From assembly GCA_036394575.1 (NCBI GenBank), contig DASWEY010000075.1, positions 1 to 38,068 of the forward strand: a DNA stretch of 38,068 nucleotides. Reading direction: 5' to 3'. Position numbers and translations under genes: made by a program. The notes beneath the pieces were generated by a model. The model worked only from the letters and a program-made list of their open reading frames with translations. It was not told the DNA's origin and did no database searches. Origin of the DNA: UKL13-2 sp036394575. GTDB taxonomy: Bacteria > Pseudomonadota > Gammaproteobacteria > Burkholderiales > Usitatibacteraceae. Shown here one piece after another: positions 1-8,255 of this stretch; within the stretch, counting starts at the first letter, position 1, and each line of letters starts with the position of its first letter.

Positions 1-926
1 AAACCCGCCAGCACCTCGTCCGCCGGCTTGCTTGCATCGATCGATTTGGCGACAGCCTGGAAGGCGGCCTCGTTTTTTTGCCGGTCTGTCTCCGCGATCC
101 GCAGCAGCGCATCAAGCGGCAGAGAAATCCCCTCATTCGCGGCCAGCGCCTCTGAATACACCGGCGCTCCCCAGGCGAAGTCACCCTTCGATCGCGGCAG
201 CAATTCGCTCTGCAGGAACTGTTTGTACTCACCAAGCGCCGCGATCACCGCGGCATTCGAGTTCGCAAAGCGCGCCAGCAAATCCGCGTCTTTCACGTCT
301 GCGAATGCGGCCGGGACGTCGTCCTTGAAGAAACTGATGTTGCCGTCAATCTGCTCGATTGCGATCTCGGTGTAGATCCGCGGCGGGTTGTCGAGATTTT
401 TACGCGCCTCGGCCAGCGCCGCCGGCATTTGCATTTCGCGCGCAATCAATGCCTTCAGCCGCTCCGGTGCCGGCGCATAGGCGCGCTTCATGAGCGTATA
501 GGCGGCGTTGGTGATGCCGCCGCTGTAGCTGTCGGGATCTTTGGTCCACTGCCGAATCACATCCAGGGACAGTATGCCGGCGTCGAGCGCGAGCCGCAGT
601 TGCTCGTGGTCCAGCTGATTTGCGGGCGACAGCGCCCTCACATCCAACCCGGCAAGGCCGGAACGAAATTTCTTCAGCGCCGTTGACTCGGCCGCACGCG
701 CGACCCGCGAGACGTCTTCAATCTGACCGTCGTACTTGTGGATGCCGAGATCCGTCGCGCTGCTGGGATGGCGGCGAAAATTGTCCTGCAGGATGTCATC
801 GGCAAGGCGTGCGAATGCAGCGTCGGCACTGCTAATCTTCGCGGGGACCTGGACTGGGCCACTGGCGCAGGCGCCGAGCGTGAGGCAAAAAAGCGGGAGT
901 AGTGCGAACTTGGTCAGATGCCGCAT
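1..926 (-). CDS. DUF885 family lipoprotein, N-terminal part (cut by window edge)
   Basis: This frame is open from the ATG at 926 to the window edge (308 codons), so the C-terminal part of the gene lies outside. The N-terminus is a lipoprotein signal: Met-Arg-His, a hydrophobic stretch, then the lipobox LTLGAC, placing the lipidated Cys near residue 20. A good Shine-Dalgarno AAAGGA (933-938) precedes the ATG. The mature part reads as a helical DUF885 protein, for example FRRHPSSATDLGIHKYDGQ and LDHEQLRLALD. Members of this family are putative zinc peptidases with a metal motif in the C-terminal half, which is not visible here. It is divergent from glcD. Family assignment is fairly secure; substrate is unknown. 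Confidence 0.8.
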   Translation of the reverse strand, partial: MRHLTKFALLPLFCLTLGACASGPVQVPAKISSADAAFARLADDILQDNFRRHPSSATDLGIHKYDGQIEDVSRVARAAESTALKKFRSGLAGLDVRALSPANQLDHEQLRLALDAGILSLDVIRQWTKDPDSYSGGITNAAYTLMKRAYAPAPERLKALIAREMQMPAALAEARKNLDNPPRIYTEIAIEQIDGNISFFKDDVPAAFADVKDADLLARFANSNAAVIAALGEYKQFLQSELLPRSKGDFAWGAPVYSEALAANEGISLPLDALLRIAETDRQKNEAAFQAVAKSIDASKPADEVLAG

Positions 927-1197
927 GCAATATCCTTTGTATGTTTTCACGCAATCGCGGCCAAAGGCAGCTGCCGAGTTCATGCCGCGGTTCTGTTGAG
1001 GCCGATTGCTGACTTTTAAAGAGGCATTCCGAATATTAGCAACTTTGCATCGTCGCATTCCAGGTTGCGCGATCCATGCATTCCAGTTACGCCGTCTGTG
1101 ATTGCGCCACCCCGAGTAAAAGCCGATTCTCCTGTTTTCCCGCAACCGGCCTTCGCCATGTCAATCCAGTTGGCCTATCATTGATGTTCGAGATCGC

Positions 1198-2736
1198 ATG
1201 ATTGTTGCAATGCGACAAATGCTTCCCCTCTTGGGTACGGTGATGGTGATGGCGGCACTTGTGGACACGATTTCTGCGGCGGCGGCGCGCGGCGCGCTGA
1301 CGGCGAAGCTGCGCGCTTTTCTGCCTTCGGCGTCTGTGTTGAGCAGCGATGAAGACCTCAAGCCCTATGAGTGCGATGGCTTGTCCGCTTATCGGCAATT
1401 GCCGATGCTGGCGGTGCTGCCCGCAACGACGGAAGAAGTGCAGCAGATTCTGCGCGTGGCGTCCGCGGCCAATACCAAGGTAGTGGCGCGCGGCTCCGGT
1501 ACTGGCTTGTCCGGCGGCGCGACGCCATTGGGCGATGGCATTCTTTTATCGATGGCCAAATTCAGCCGCGTCGTCGGCGTCGATGCCCTGGCGCGCACGG
1601 CCCGCGTGCAGCCGGGCGTGCGCAACCTGCAAATTTCCGAGACGGTCGCGCCGCTGGGCCTGTATTACGCACCGGACCCGTCTTCGCAGATCGCCTGCTC
1701 GATCGGCGGCAATGTGGCCGAGAATTCGGGCGGGGTGCATTGCCTGAAATACGGGCTTACGGTACACAACATCCTGAAGATCGAAGCGGTGACGATGGAC
1801 GGCGAGAAGGTCGTCATCGGTTCCGACGCGCTCGATTCGCCCGGTTACGATTTGCTGGCGCTGATGACGGGTTCCGAAGGCATGCTCGGCATCATCACCG
1901 AAGTCACCGTCAAGCTGCTGCCCAAGCCGCAACTGGCGCGGGTGGTGATGGCGAGTTTTGACGATGTCGAAAAGGCCGGCGATGCGGTGGCCAATGTGAT
2001 CGGCGCGGGCATCATTCCGGCCGGCCTGGAGATGATGGACAAGCTGGCCACCGAGGCGGTCGAGGGCTTTGTGCATGCGGATTACGATTTGAATGCCGAA
2101 GCGATTCTGCTCTGCGAATCGGACGGCACGCCGGAAGAAGTGGAAGAGGAAATCGCCAGGATCGAGGCGATCATGATCGCCTCCGGTTCCACCGCCTGCC
2201 GCGTGTCGCGCGACGAGGCCGAGCGGCTCAAATTCTGGTCGGGGCGCAAGGCGGCGTTTCCGGCGGTGGGGCGCATTTCGCCGGACTATTACTGCATCGA
2301 TGGCTCGATTCCGCGCCGGGCGCTGGCGCCGGTGTTGAAACGTACCGAGGAACTCTCGATCAAATATGGCCTGCGCTGCGCCAACGTATTCCATGCCGGC
2401 GACGGCAATCTGCATCCGCTGATTTTGTACGACGCCAATAACCCGGGCGAGCTGGAAAAGACCGAGCAATTCGCCTGCGATATCCTGGAAATGTGCATCG
2501 AATACGGCGGCACCATCACCGGCGAGCATGGCGTGGGCATCGAGAAAATCAACCAGATGTGCAGCCAGTTTTCGGACGCCGAGCGTGAGACGTTTTTCGC
2601 GGTCAAGCGCGCCTTCGACGGTGCGATGCTGCTGAACCCGGGCAAGGCGATTCCTTCGCTGGCACGCTGCGCGGAGTACGGGCGCATGCGCATCCACGGT
2701 GGGCAATTGCCGCATGCGGAGATTCCGCGGTTTTGA
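1198..2736 (+). CDS. glcD: Glycolate oxidase FAD-binding subunit GlcD
   Basis: GlcD is the FAD-carrying catalytic subunit of membrane-associated glycolate oxidase (GlcDEF), which turns glycolate into glyoxylate. The sequence follows E. coli GlcD almost end to end from YECDGLSAYR onward. It includes the FAD-binding PCMH domain (ARGSGTGLSGGA, YYAPDPSSQIACSIGGNVAE) and the FAD-oxidase C-terminal domain (NVFHAGDGNLHPLI, GEHGVGIEKINQM, LLNPGK). From this start it is 512 aa against about 499 in E. coli. The start is uncertain: no clear Shine-Dalgarno precedes 1198, and in-frame ATGs at 1210, 1219, 1243 and 1249 are alternatives; 1243 gives an N-terminus closer in length to relatives. glcE and glcF follow in the same direction. 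Confidence 0.93.
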   Translation: MIVAMRQMLPLLGTVMVMAALVDTISAAAARGALTAKLRAFLPSASVLSSDEDLKPYECDGLSAYRQLPMLAVLPATTEEVQQILRVASAANTKVVARGSGTGLSGGATPLGDGILLSMAKFSRVVGVDALARTARVQPGVRNLQISETVAPLGLYYAPDPSSQIACSIGGNVAENSGGVHCLKYGLTVHNILKIEAVTMDGEKVVIGSDALDSPGYDLLALMTGSEGMLGIITEVTVKLLPKPQLARVVMASFDDVEKAGDAVANVIGAGIIPAGLEMMDKLATEAVEGFVHADYDLNAEAILLCESDGTPEEVEEEIARIEAIMIASGSTACRVSRDEAERLKFWSGRKAAFPAVGRISPDYYCIDGSIPRRALAPVLKRTEELSIKYGLRCANVFHAGDGNLHPLILYDANNPGELEKTEQFACDILEMCIEYGGTITGEHGVGIEKINQMCSQFSDAERETFFAVKRAFDGAMLLNPGKAIPSLARCAEYGRMRIHGGQLPHAEIPRF

Positions 2737-2776
2737 TCGGTCGTTTGGAAATGAAATTTTTAGCTACATCGGCGGT

Positions 2777-2871
2777 GTCGCCCCGGATTTAGTCCGGGGC
2801 CCAATTTTGTTTGTACTCGCGTGGCATCGAAATTGAATCCCGGACCATAAATGAAAATGAGCCGGGATGAC
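2777..2871. repeat. REP-like inverted hairpin pair (REPIN/MITE-like)
   Basis: Two CCCGG-type hairpins lie head to head in the glcD-glcE gap. The left has arms CCCCGGA (2781-2787) and TCCGGGG (2793-2799). The right has arms ATCCCGG (2837-2843) and CCGGGAT (2862-2868). The outer ends GTCGCCCCGG (2777-2786) and CCGGGATGAC (2862-2871) are inverted matches at 8 of 10 positions. The inner flanks (2793-2809 and 2828-2844) match in inverted orientation at 13 of 17. This is the layout of palindromic intergenic repeats with a GTCATCCCGG core. No other copy was noticed in this window. Confidence 0.65.
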
Positions 2872-2931
2872 ATGTTGAGGAGTTTAGATTTTGTCTGGTA
2901 GTTGTAATTTGAAAAACGTAGATCGCCATTT

Positions 2932-2992
2932 GGCGCGACTTTCGGGGCAAAAATGCCTCAAACACCGCGCCAATGCTGGGGTTTGAATTTTG
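2932..2992 (+). repeat. Stem-loop repeat upstream of glcE (copy 1)
   Basis: The segment can fold as an outer stem GGCGCG (2932-2937) with CGCGCC (2966-2971) and an inner stem GGCA (2946-2949) with TGCC (2954-2957), closed by an AAAA loop. The 20 nt at 2939-2958 recur exactly, on the minus strand, at 31330-31349 between purM and purN. Over the 54 nt from 2939 to 2992, 43 positions match that copy without gaps. It ends 29 nt before the glcE start codon. Function is unknown; a leader element, a processing site or an internal promoter are all possible. Confidence 0.65.
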
Positions 2993-3021
2993 AACTTGCC
3001 TGCCTTCCTTTGAAAATTCCG

Positions 3022-4083
3022 ATGCAAGAATTTGTCAGCCAACTCCGCGCGCGTATCCAACAGCACGTCGTCAGCAAGACCGCGCTGGCGGTTCGCGCCG
3101 GCGACAGCAAGGCCTTCTACGGTGCGGTGGTTCAAGGCGAGACGCTGGATATGCGCGCCTATCGCGGCATCGTCGACTACGAGCCCAAAGAGTTGGTGCT
3201 GACGGTGCGCGCCGGTACGCCGCTTGCCGATATCGACGCGGTGATGGCGAAAGAAAACCAGATGCTGCCCTTCGAGCCGCCGCATTTTGGCGGCAGTGCA
3301 ACCATCGGCGGCACCGTCGCCAGCGGACTGTCGGGGCCGCGCCGCCCCTACACCGGGGCGGTGCGCGATTTCGTGCTGGGCACGCGCATCGTCAATGGTC
3401 GCGGTGAGGACCTGCATTTCGGCGGGCGCGTGATCAAGAATGTGGCGGGCTACGATGTCTCGCGGTTGATGACGGGTGCGATGGGTACGCTGGGCGTGCT
3501 GCTGGATATTTCCTTCAAGGTGCTGCCGCTGCCGGCGGCTGAAGTCACCCTGCAATTTGCGCTCGATGAAGCAGCGGCGATTCAACGCGTCAACGAGTGG
3601 GGCGGTCGTCCCCTGCCTTTGTCGGCCACCAGCTGGCATGAAAATGTTTTGCGAGTGCGGCTGTCGGGTGCCGCGTCGGGTGTCAAGGCGGCGCGCGAAA
3701 AACTCGGCGGCGAATTGATCGACGCGGCTGCGGCGGCGACATTCTGGGCAGATTTGCGCGATCATCGCGCAGTTTTTTTTCAGGGTGGCGAACCGCTATG
3801 GCGCGTGTCGCTGCCCTCGGCCGCACTGCCGTTGAATTTGAATATGCCGCAGTGGATCGAATGGGGCGGCGCCTTGCGCTGGCTGCGCGGCGATACCGAT
3901 GCCAGGGCGTTGCGCGATCGAGTCGCAGCTCGCGGTGGCCATGTCACGCTGTTCAGGAACGGCGACAAATCCGCCGGCGTGTTTCATCCGCTGCCGCCGA
4001 AGCTCGCTGCAATTCATCGCAATCTGAAAGCGGCCTTCGATCCCGCGAATATTCTCAACCGCGGGCGCATGGATAATTTCTAA
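3022..4083 (+). CDS. glcE: Glycolate oxidase FAD-binding subunit GlcE
   Basis: GlcE is the second flavoprotein-like subunit of glycolate oxidase and acts with GlcD and GlcF at the inner membrane. The protein has the PCMH-type FAD-binding fold: LTVRAGTPLADIDAVM, FEPPHFGGSATIGGTVASG and the hallmark GRVIKNVAGYDVSRLMTGA. The C-terminus ends FDPANILNRGRM, typical of GlcE. From the ATG at 3022 it is 353 aa, close to the roughly 350 aa of E. coli GlcE. An in-frame ATG at 2953 would add 23 residues that run through the repeat element and resemble no GlcE, so it was not used. glcF follows after 7 nt. The gap to glcD is 285 nt, long for this operon, and is filled by repeats. Confidence 0.93.
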   Translation: MQEFVSQLRARIQQHVVSKTALAVRAGDSKAFYGAVVQGETLDMRAYRGIVDYEPKELVLTVRAGTPLADIDAVMAKENQMLPFEPPHFGGSATIGGTVASGLSGPRRPYTGAVRDFVLGTRIVNGRGEDLHFGGRVIKNVAGYDVSRLMTGAMGTLGVLLDISFKVLPLPAAEVTLQFALDEAAAIQRVNEWGGRPLPLSATSWHENVLRVRLSGAASGVKAAREKLGGELIDAAAAATFWADLRDHRAVFFQGGEPLWRVSLPSAALPLNLNMPQWIEWGGALRWLRGDTDARALRDRVAARGGHVTLFRNGDKSAGVFHPLPPKLAAIHRNLKAAFDPANILNRGRMDNF

Positions 4084-4090
4084 AAACAAT

Positions 4091-5341
4091 ATGCAAACCA
4101 ATCTCGCCGATTTCATCAAGGACACGCCGCAGGGCCAGGAGGCCGACGCCATCCTGCGCAAATGCGTGCATTGCGGCTTCTGCCTTGCCACCTGCCCGAC
4201 CTACAACCTGCTGGGCGACGAGCTCGACAGCCCGCGCGGCCGTATTTACCTGATGAAGCAGATGCTGGAAGGCGCGCCGGTCACCGCCAATACCCAACTG
4301 CATCTGGATCGCTGCCTGACCTGCCGCGCCTGCGAAACCACCTGTCCCTCCGGCGTGCAATACGGGCGCCTGTTGGATATCGGTCGCGAGATTGTGGAAA
4401 GCAAGGTGCAGCGCGGCGCCATCGATCGTTTGCAGCGCGGCGTGCTGAAAGCGGTGTTGCCGCGGACCGGTTTGTTCAAGATGGGCTTGGCAATGGGCCG
4501 TGCGCTGAAGCCGCTGCTGCCGGCGGCACTGGCCAAAAAAATTCCGTCGAAACGCGCGGCGGGGGCATGGCCGGCCGCGCGACACGCCCGAAAAATGCTG
4601 GTGCTCGAGGGCTGCGTGCAACCGGCGATGGCGCCGAATATCAACGCCGCCACGGTGCGGGTGCTTGACCAGCTCGGCATTTCGCTGATCGCGGCGGAGA
4701 AGGCGGGCTGCTGCGGTGCGATCCCGCAGCATCTGAGCGACTCGCATCAGGCCGATGTCTTCATCAAGCGCAATATCGACGCCTGGTGGCCGGCCATCGA
4801 GCAGGGCGCGGAGGCGATCGTGGTCACCGCCTCCGGCTGTGGTGCGCTGGTGGCGGAATACGGCCATATACTGCGCAACGATACGGCCTATGCCGCCAAG
4901 GCGGCGCGCGTGACGGCGCTGTTCCGCGACGTCAGCCAGGTGATCGTGCAAGAGAAAGACGCGCTGGCCAAAAAACTTGCGGCAGGCAGTGGAACAGGGC
5001 AGAAGCTGGCCTTTCATTCGCCCTGCAGCCTGCAGCATGGTTTGCAGATCAAGGGCGTGGTGGAAGACCTGCTGCGCGCCGCCGGTTATGAATTGACGAT
5101 GGTGCCCGACGGGCATCTGTGTTGCGGCTCGGCGGGCACCTATTCGTTGCTGCAGCCGGAACTGTCGCAGCAATTGCTGTCGAACAAAGTGAAGGCGCTG
5201 GAGTCCGGCGCGCCGCAAATGATCGCGACCGCCAATATCGGTTGTCTCGCGCATATTGAATCGGGTTTGAACGCAAGCTCGCGGGCGCCGATCCGCCACT
5301 GGATCGAGTTGCTGGATCTGCGTTTGCAAGCAGTGGTTTGA
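4091..5341 (+). CDS. glcF: Glycolate oxidase iron-sulfur subunit GlcF
   Basis: GlcF passes electrons from the GlcD/GlcE flavins to the quinone pool. It is 416 aa with two ferredoxin-type 4Fe-4S motifs, C25-x2-C28-x2-C31-x3-C35-P and C75-x2-C78-x2-C81-x3-C85-P. Two cysteine-rich CCG domains follow, with KAGCCGAIPQH in the middle and HLCCGSAGTYSLLQP near the C-terminus. Length and order of parts match E. coli GlcF. It is co-directional with glcD and glcE and starts 7 nt after glcE, so translation is probably coupled. No glcC-type regulator or permease gene is adjacent. Confidence 0.95.
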   Translation: MQTNLADFIKDTPQGQEADAILRKCVHCGFCLATCPTYNLLGDELDSPRGRIYLMKQMLEGAPVTANTQLHLDRCLTCRACETTCPSGVQYGRLLDIGREIVESKVQRGAIDRLQRGVLKAVLPRTGLFKMGLAMGRALKPLLPAALAKKIPSKRAAGAWPAARHARKMLVLEGCVQPAMAPNINAATVRVLDQLGISLIAAEKAGCCGAIPQHLSDSHQADVFIKRNIDAWWPAIEQGAEAIVVTASGCGALVAEYGHILRNDTAYAAKAARVTALFRDVSQVIVQEKDALAKKLAAGSGTGQKLAFHSPCSLQHGLQIKGVVEDLLRAAGYELTMVPDGHLCCGSAGTYSLLQPELSQQLLSNKVKALESGAPQMIATANIGCLAHIESGLNASSRAPIRHWIELLDLRLQAVV

Positions 5342-5429
5342 AGTGTCATGCAGCAAGCAGCAGAAAGTGAAAACAGAAGGTGGAATGGCGGCAAGGTAGT
5401 GCCAATAAGAAAATTCTGAGGAGAAATTG

Positions 5430-6521
5430 ATGAGCAAGAAATACAACATCCTGATTCTGGGTGCGTCCTATGGTTCCCTGCTGGCCACCAAAATGGTGCT
5501 GGCCGGCCACAATGCAAAAATGGTTTGCCTGCCCAACGAAGTCGAGGCTTTCAACACCGATGGCGCGATCATCCGCATGCCGATCAAGGGACGTGAGGGA
5601 CTGGTCGAGATCGATTCGCGCAAGGCGCCGGGCAAACTGTCCGCGGCGGTCCCCGGCGACGTCAATCCGGCCGATTACGATTTGATTGCGCTGGGCATGC
5701 AGGAGCCACAGTACCGTTCCCCCGGCGTGCGCGAGCTGCTGGAAAAGGTGGCGAAATCGAAGGTGCCGTGCATGTCGATCATGAACATGCCGCCCTTGCC
5801 CTATGTGGCGCGCATTCCAGGAATATCGGTCGATGCCTGCCGCGTCGCCTATACCGACCCCACGGTATGGGACAGTTTCGATCCGAAACTGATGACCCTG
5901 TGCAGCCCGGACCCGCAGGCGTTTCGTCCGCCGGAGGAAAAGGTCAATGTGCTGCAGGTGCGCCTGCCGACCAACTTCAAGGCGGCGCGTTTCGATTCGG
6001 AAGCGCATACCGCCATCCTGCGCCAGCTGGAAGCGGATATCGACGCGGTGCGTTTCGACACCGGCGCGGGCCTGATCGAATTGCCGGTCAAGCTCAAGGT
6101 GCACAACTCGGTGTTCGTGCCCCTGGCCAAATGGAGCATGCTGCTGGCCGGCAACTATCGCTGCATCACCAAGGATGGCATGCGCCCGATCAAGGACGCG
6201 GTGCATTCGGATATCGAGGCTTCGCGCGCCGTTTATGTCTGGGTGGCCGAGTTGTGCAAGAAACTCGGCGCCGACGAAAAGGACCTGGTGCCGTTCGAGA
6301 AATACGCCAATGCGGCGCTCGGCTTGGGCAGCCCTTCGTCGGCGGCGCGCGCCTTGTACGGCGGCGCGCAGAACATCGAACGAGTCGATCTGCTGGTGAA
6401 AACGCTGGCTGCACAGAAAGGCATGCAGTCGAAGGTGCTCGACGAAGTCGTTGCCCTGGTCAATGCCAAGCTGGAAGAAAATCGGCGCGCGGCAGTGGTA
6501 ATGGCGACAGCCAAGGCCTGA
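5430..6521 (+). CDS. Ketopantoate-reductase-like Rossmann protein, substrate unknown
   Basis: The ATG at 5430 is preceded by a strong Shine-Dalgarno GAGGAGA (5418-5424), giving 363 aa; a TTG one codon upstream is less likely. The N-terminus is a beta-alpha-beta nucleotide-binding unit, ILGASYGSLLATKMVLAGH, with GASYGS replacing the usual GxGxxG. Around residue 226, VKLKVHNSVFVPLAKW lines up with the KxxxNxxxNPL region of ketopantoate reductases: one Asn is kept, but the second Asn is Val. This suggests an ApbA/PanE-fold oxidoreductase that does not make pantoate. It lies 88 nt after glcF in the same direction, so a role near glycolate or glyoxylate metabolism is possible. Fold is moderately sure, function unknown. 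Confidence 0.6.
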   Translation: MSKKYNILILGASYGSLLATKMVLAGHNAKMVCLPNEVEAFNTDGAIIRMPIKGREGLVEIDSRKAPGKLSAAVPGDVNPADYDLIALGMQEPQYRSPGVRELLEKVAKSKVPCMSIMNMPPLPYVARIPGISVDACRVAYTDPTVWDSFDPKLMTLCSPDPQAFRPPEEKVNVLQVRLPTNFKAARFDSEAHTAILRQLEADIDAVRFDTGAGLIELPVKLKVHNSVFVPLAKWSMLLAGNYRCITKDGMRPIKDAVHSDIEASRAVYVWVAELCKKLGADEKDLVPFEKYANAALGLGSPSSAARALYGGAQNIERVDLLVKTLAAQKGMQSKVLDEVVALVNAKLEENRRAAVVMATAKA

Positions 6522-6539
6522 CCGGTCACCGGGTTACGT

Positions 6540-8246
6540 TCAGCGTCGATAGAGGCGCAGCAGCTCGGTACGATCGCCGGGCCGCGCGCCTTCCCAGACC
6601 TTGCGCCATGCGGAATCGACGATCGGCGGCTGCGCATTGGTGCCCTGCGCCAGCAGCCAGTCGCAGGCGGCGGAGCGCGTGTCGGTCAGCGGGGTGAAGC
6701 GCAGGCCGGCGTAATAGTCGAACATGGCGCGTTGCGAATCGCCCAGTTGGGTGGAAGCAATGCAGCGGCGCGCGGCCGGTATTTGATGCGCGATCGTGCC
6801 GACGACGAGGCGATAGCTGCGCACATGATCGATGGCCGGCAGCATCAGGCTGCTCAGAAATACCCAGATCAGGGTAATGCCGGCCGCCCAGTTGACGATG
6901 GCGCGGCGGTTGCTGCGATGGGCGCGGATCACCGCATACAGCCAGACGATGGACAGCAGCGCGGCGCAGACAAAGGGCAGGGCGCGAAACGAGAACACAA
7001 AGCCCGGCGCCTGGATGGATACGGCGCGCGCCGCGCCTTCGGGAACGCCGGTGACGGCCGCCGTCCAGTACAGCCAGAAGGCGACGATGAGTGCGCCGAA
7101 GAACACCGTGCTGAACCAGTCCATGAAACTGGCGAGTCCGCGCGGCAGACGGTCCAGCACGCTGGCGGCCGCCAGCGCCAGCGGCAGCAGCAGTACCATC
7201 GCCGACGGGTCGCGCGATTCGCGCACCACGGACAACATCACCAGCAGGGCGACAAAGCCGACCAGGGGCAGGGCCAGCTCGATGCGTTCGCGCAGCTTGG
7301 CGCGGTCGCGCCACCACAGCCACAGGGCAAAGGGCAGGGCCGGAAGGCCGTACCAAGGCAGGATGTTGAGGAAGTACAGCGGGTTCATCGCGCGGCGCGA
7401 TTCATCGGTAAGAAAGGGCGCGCCCAGCACCACATCGAACCAGGTGCGCGTATCCACCGGTCCGCTCAGCTTCAGGGCCACTGGATAGACGAGCATCAAT
7501 GGCAGCATCACGCCGATCGCAATGCCGATGCCACGCCGGAAATCGCGGTTTTTCGTGTCGCGCAGGAACAGCATCAGGGCGATCGCCAGCAGGGGCACCA
7601 GCAGGGCCGGCACCACGCCGATCGACAGCGCGATCACACCACCGCCGATGCCGGTGGTGACGCCGCCCTTGCGGGGTTCGGAGCGGATGCGGGTCATGCC
7701 ATAGAAGGCGATGGCGAAACCGGCGAGACCGGCGATCTCCGGATTGATTTCATGCCCGCGCAGCAGCAGGCCGAGGCAGCCGATCAGCAGCAGCACCGCG
7801 ATGCGCCCGGCGCGATCGTCGAACAGGCGGTTGGCGGTGCGATAGGTGAAGGCGATGGCGATCAGCATGAACACGCCGCTGGCCAGGCGCGCGCCGTCAT
7901 GCAGGGGCAGGATCGGTGAAAACAGGAATGCGGTGAGCGAGGCCACCCAGTAATACAGCGGCGGGTAGTCCGCGCTGGGCAGGCCGGCGATCATCGGCGA
8001 CAGCCAGTGGCCCTCGCGCAGCATGCCGTGGATCACGCTGAAGGCCATGGCTTCGTCGGGTTTCCAGGGATCGTGACCGATCAGGCCGGGCAGCAGCCAG
8101 GCCGCGCAGATGATCAGGAACAGCGCATTCTTGACCGGCGTTTGCGTGCCGTCGAACACGATCGGCTGCCCGATCGCCTTCGAGAAAATGCCCATGCGCG
8201 AAGTCGCGCGCGGAATCGATGCGGGGTCGTTGGAGCGTGGAGTCAA
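6540..8246 (-). CDS. ArnT/GT83-type integral membrane glycosyltransferase
   Basis: This 568-residue polytopic membrane protein resembles the PMT/ArnT superfamily, which moves a sugar from an undecaprenyl-phosphate carrier to an acceptor on the periplasmic side. The first membrane segment (ALFLIICAAWLLPGLIG) is followed by the acidic motif HDPWKPDEA, expected in the catalytic first periplasmic loop. DYPPLYYW then follows, a motif common in this family. About ten further hydrophobic segments and a short soluble tail (ending ELLRLYRR) follow. The start is uncertain: TTG at 8246 lies only 9 nt after the M48 gene, while an ATG at 8195 would remove 17 polar residues and still keep all membrane segments. 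Donor and acceptor cannot be told from sequence. Confidence 0.8.
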   Translation of the reverse strand: MTPRSNDPASIPRATSRMGIFSKAIGQPIVFDGTQTPVKNALFLIICAAWLLPGLIGHDPWKPDEAMAFSVIHGMLREGHWLSPMIAGLPSADYPPLYYWVASLTAFLFSPILPLHDGARLASGVFMLIAIAFTYRTANRLFDDRAGRIAVLLLIGCLGLLLRGHEINPEIAGLAGFAIAFYGMTRIRSEPRKGGVTTGIGGGVIALSIGVVPALLVPLLAIALMLFLRDTKNRDFRRGIGIAIGVMLPLMLVYPVALKLSGPVDTRTWFDVVLGAPFLTDESRRAMNPLYFLNILPWYGLPALPFALWLWWRDRAKLRERIELALPLVGFVALLVMLSVVRESRDPSAMVLLLPLALAAASVLDRLPRGLASFMDWFSTVFFGALIVAFWLYWTAAVTGVPEGAARAVSIQAPGFVFSFRALPFVCAALLSIVWLYAVIRAHRSNRRAIVNWAAGITLIWVFLSSLMLPAIDHVRSYRLVVGTIAHQIPAARRCIASTQLGDSQRAMFDYYAGLRFTPLTDTRSAACDWLLAQGTNAQPPIVDSAWRKVWEGARPGDRTELLRLYRR

Positions 8247-8255
8247 GGGGTTTTC

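Noticed and set aside
1546..2715. A 389-codon minus-strand frame antisense to glcD
   Set aside because: Shadow of glcD with antisense-like composition.
2834..2848. TTGAATCCCGGACC resembling a tRNA T-arm
   Set aside because: No cloverleaf, acceptor stem or anticodon arm could be placed; the sequence is one arm of the REP-like repeat.
4055..5449. A 464-codon minus-strand frame antisense to glcF
   Set aside because: GlcF is certain on the plus strand; the antisense product is a His/Gln/Arg-rich shadow with no recognisable motif.
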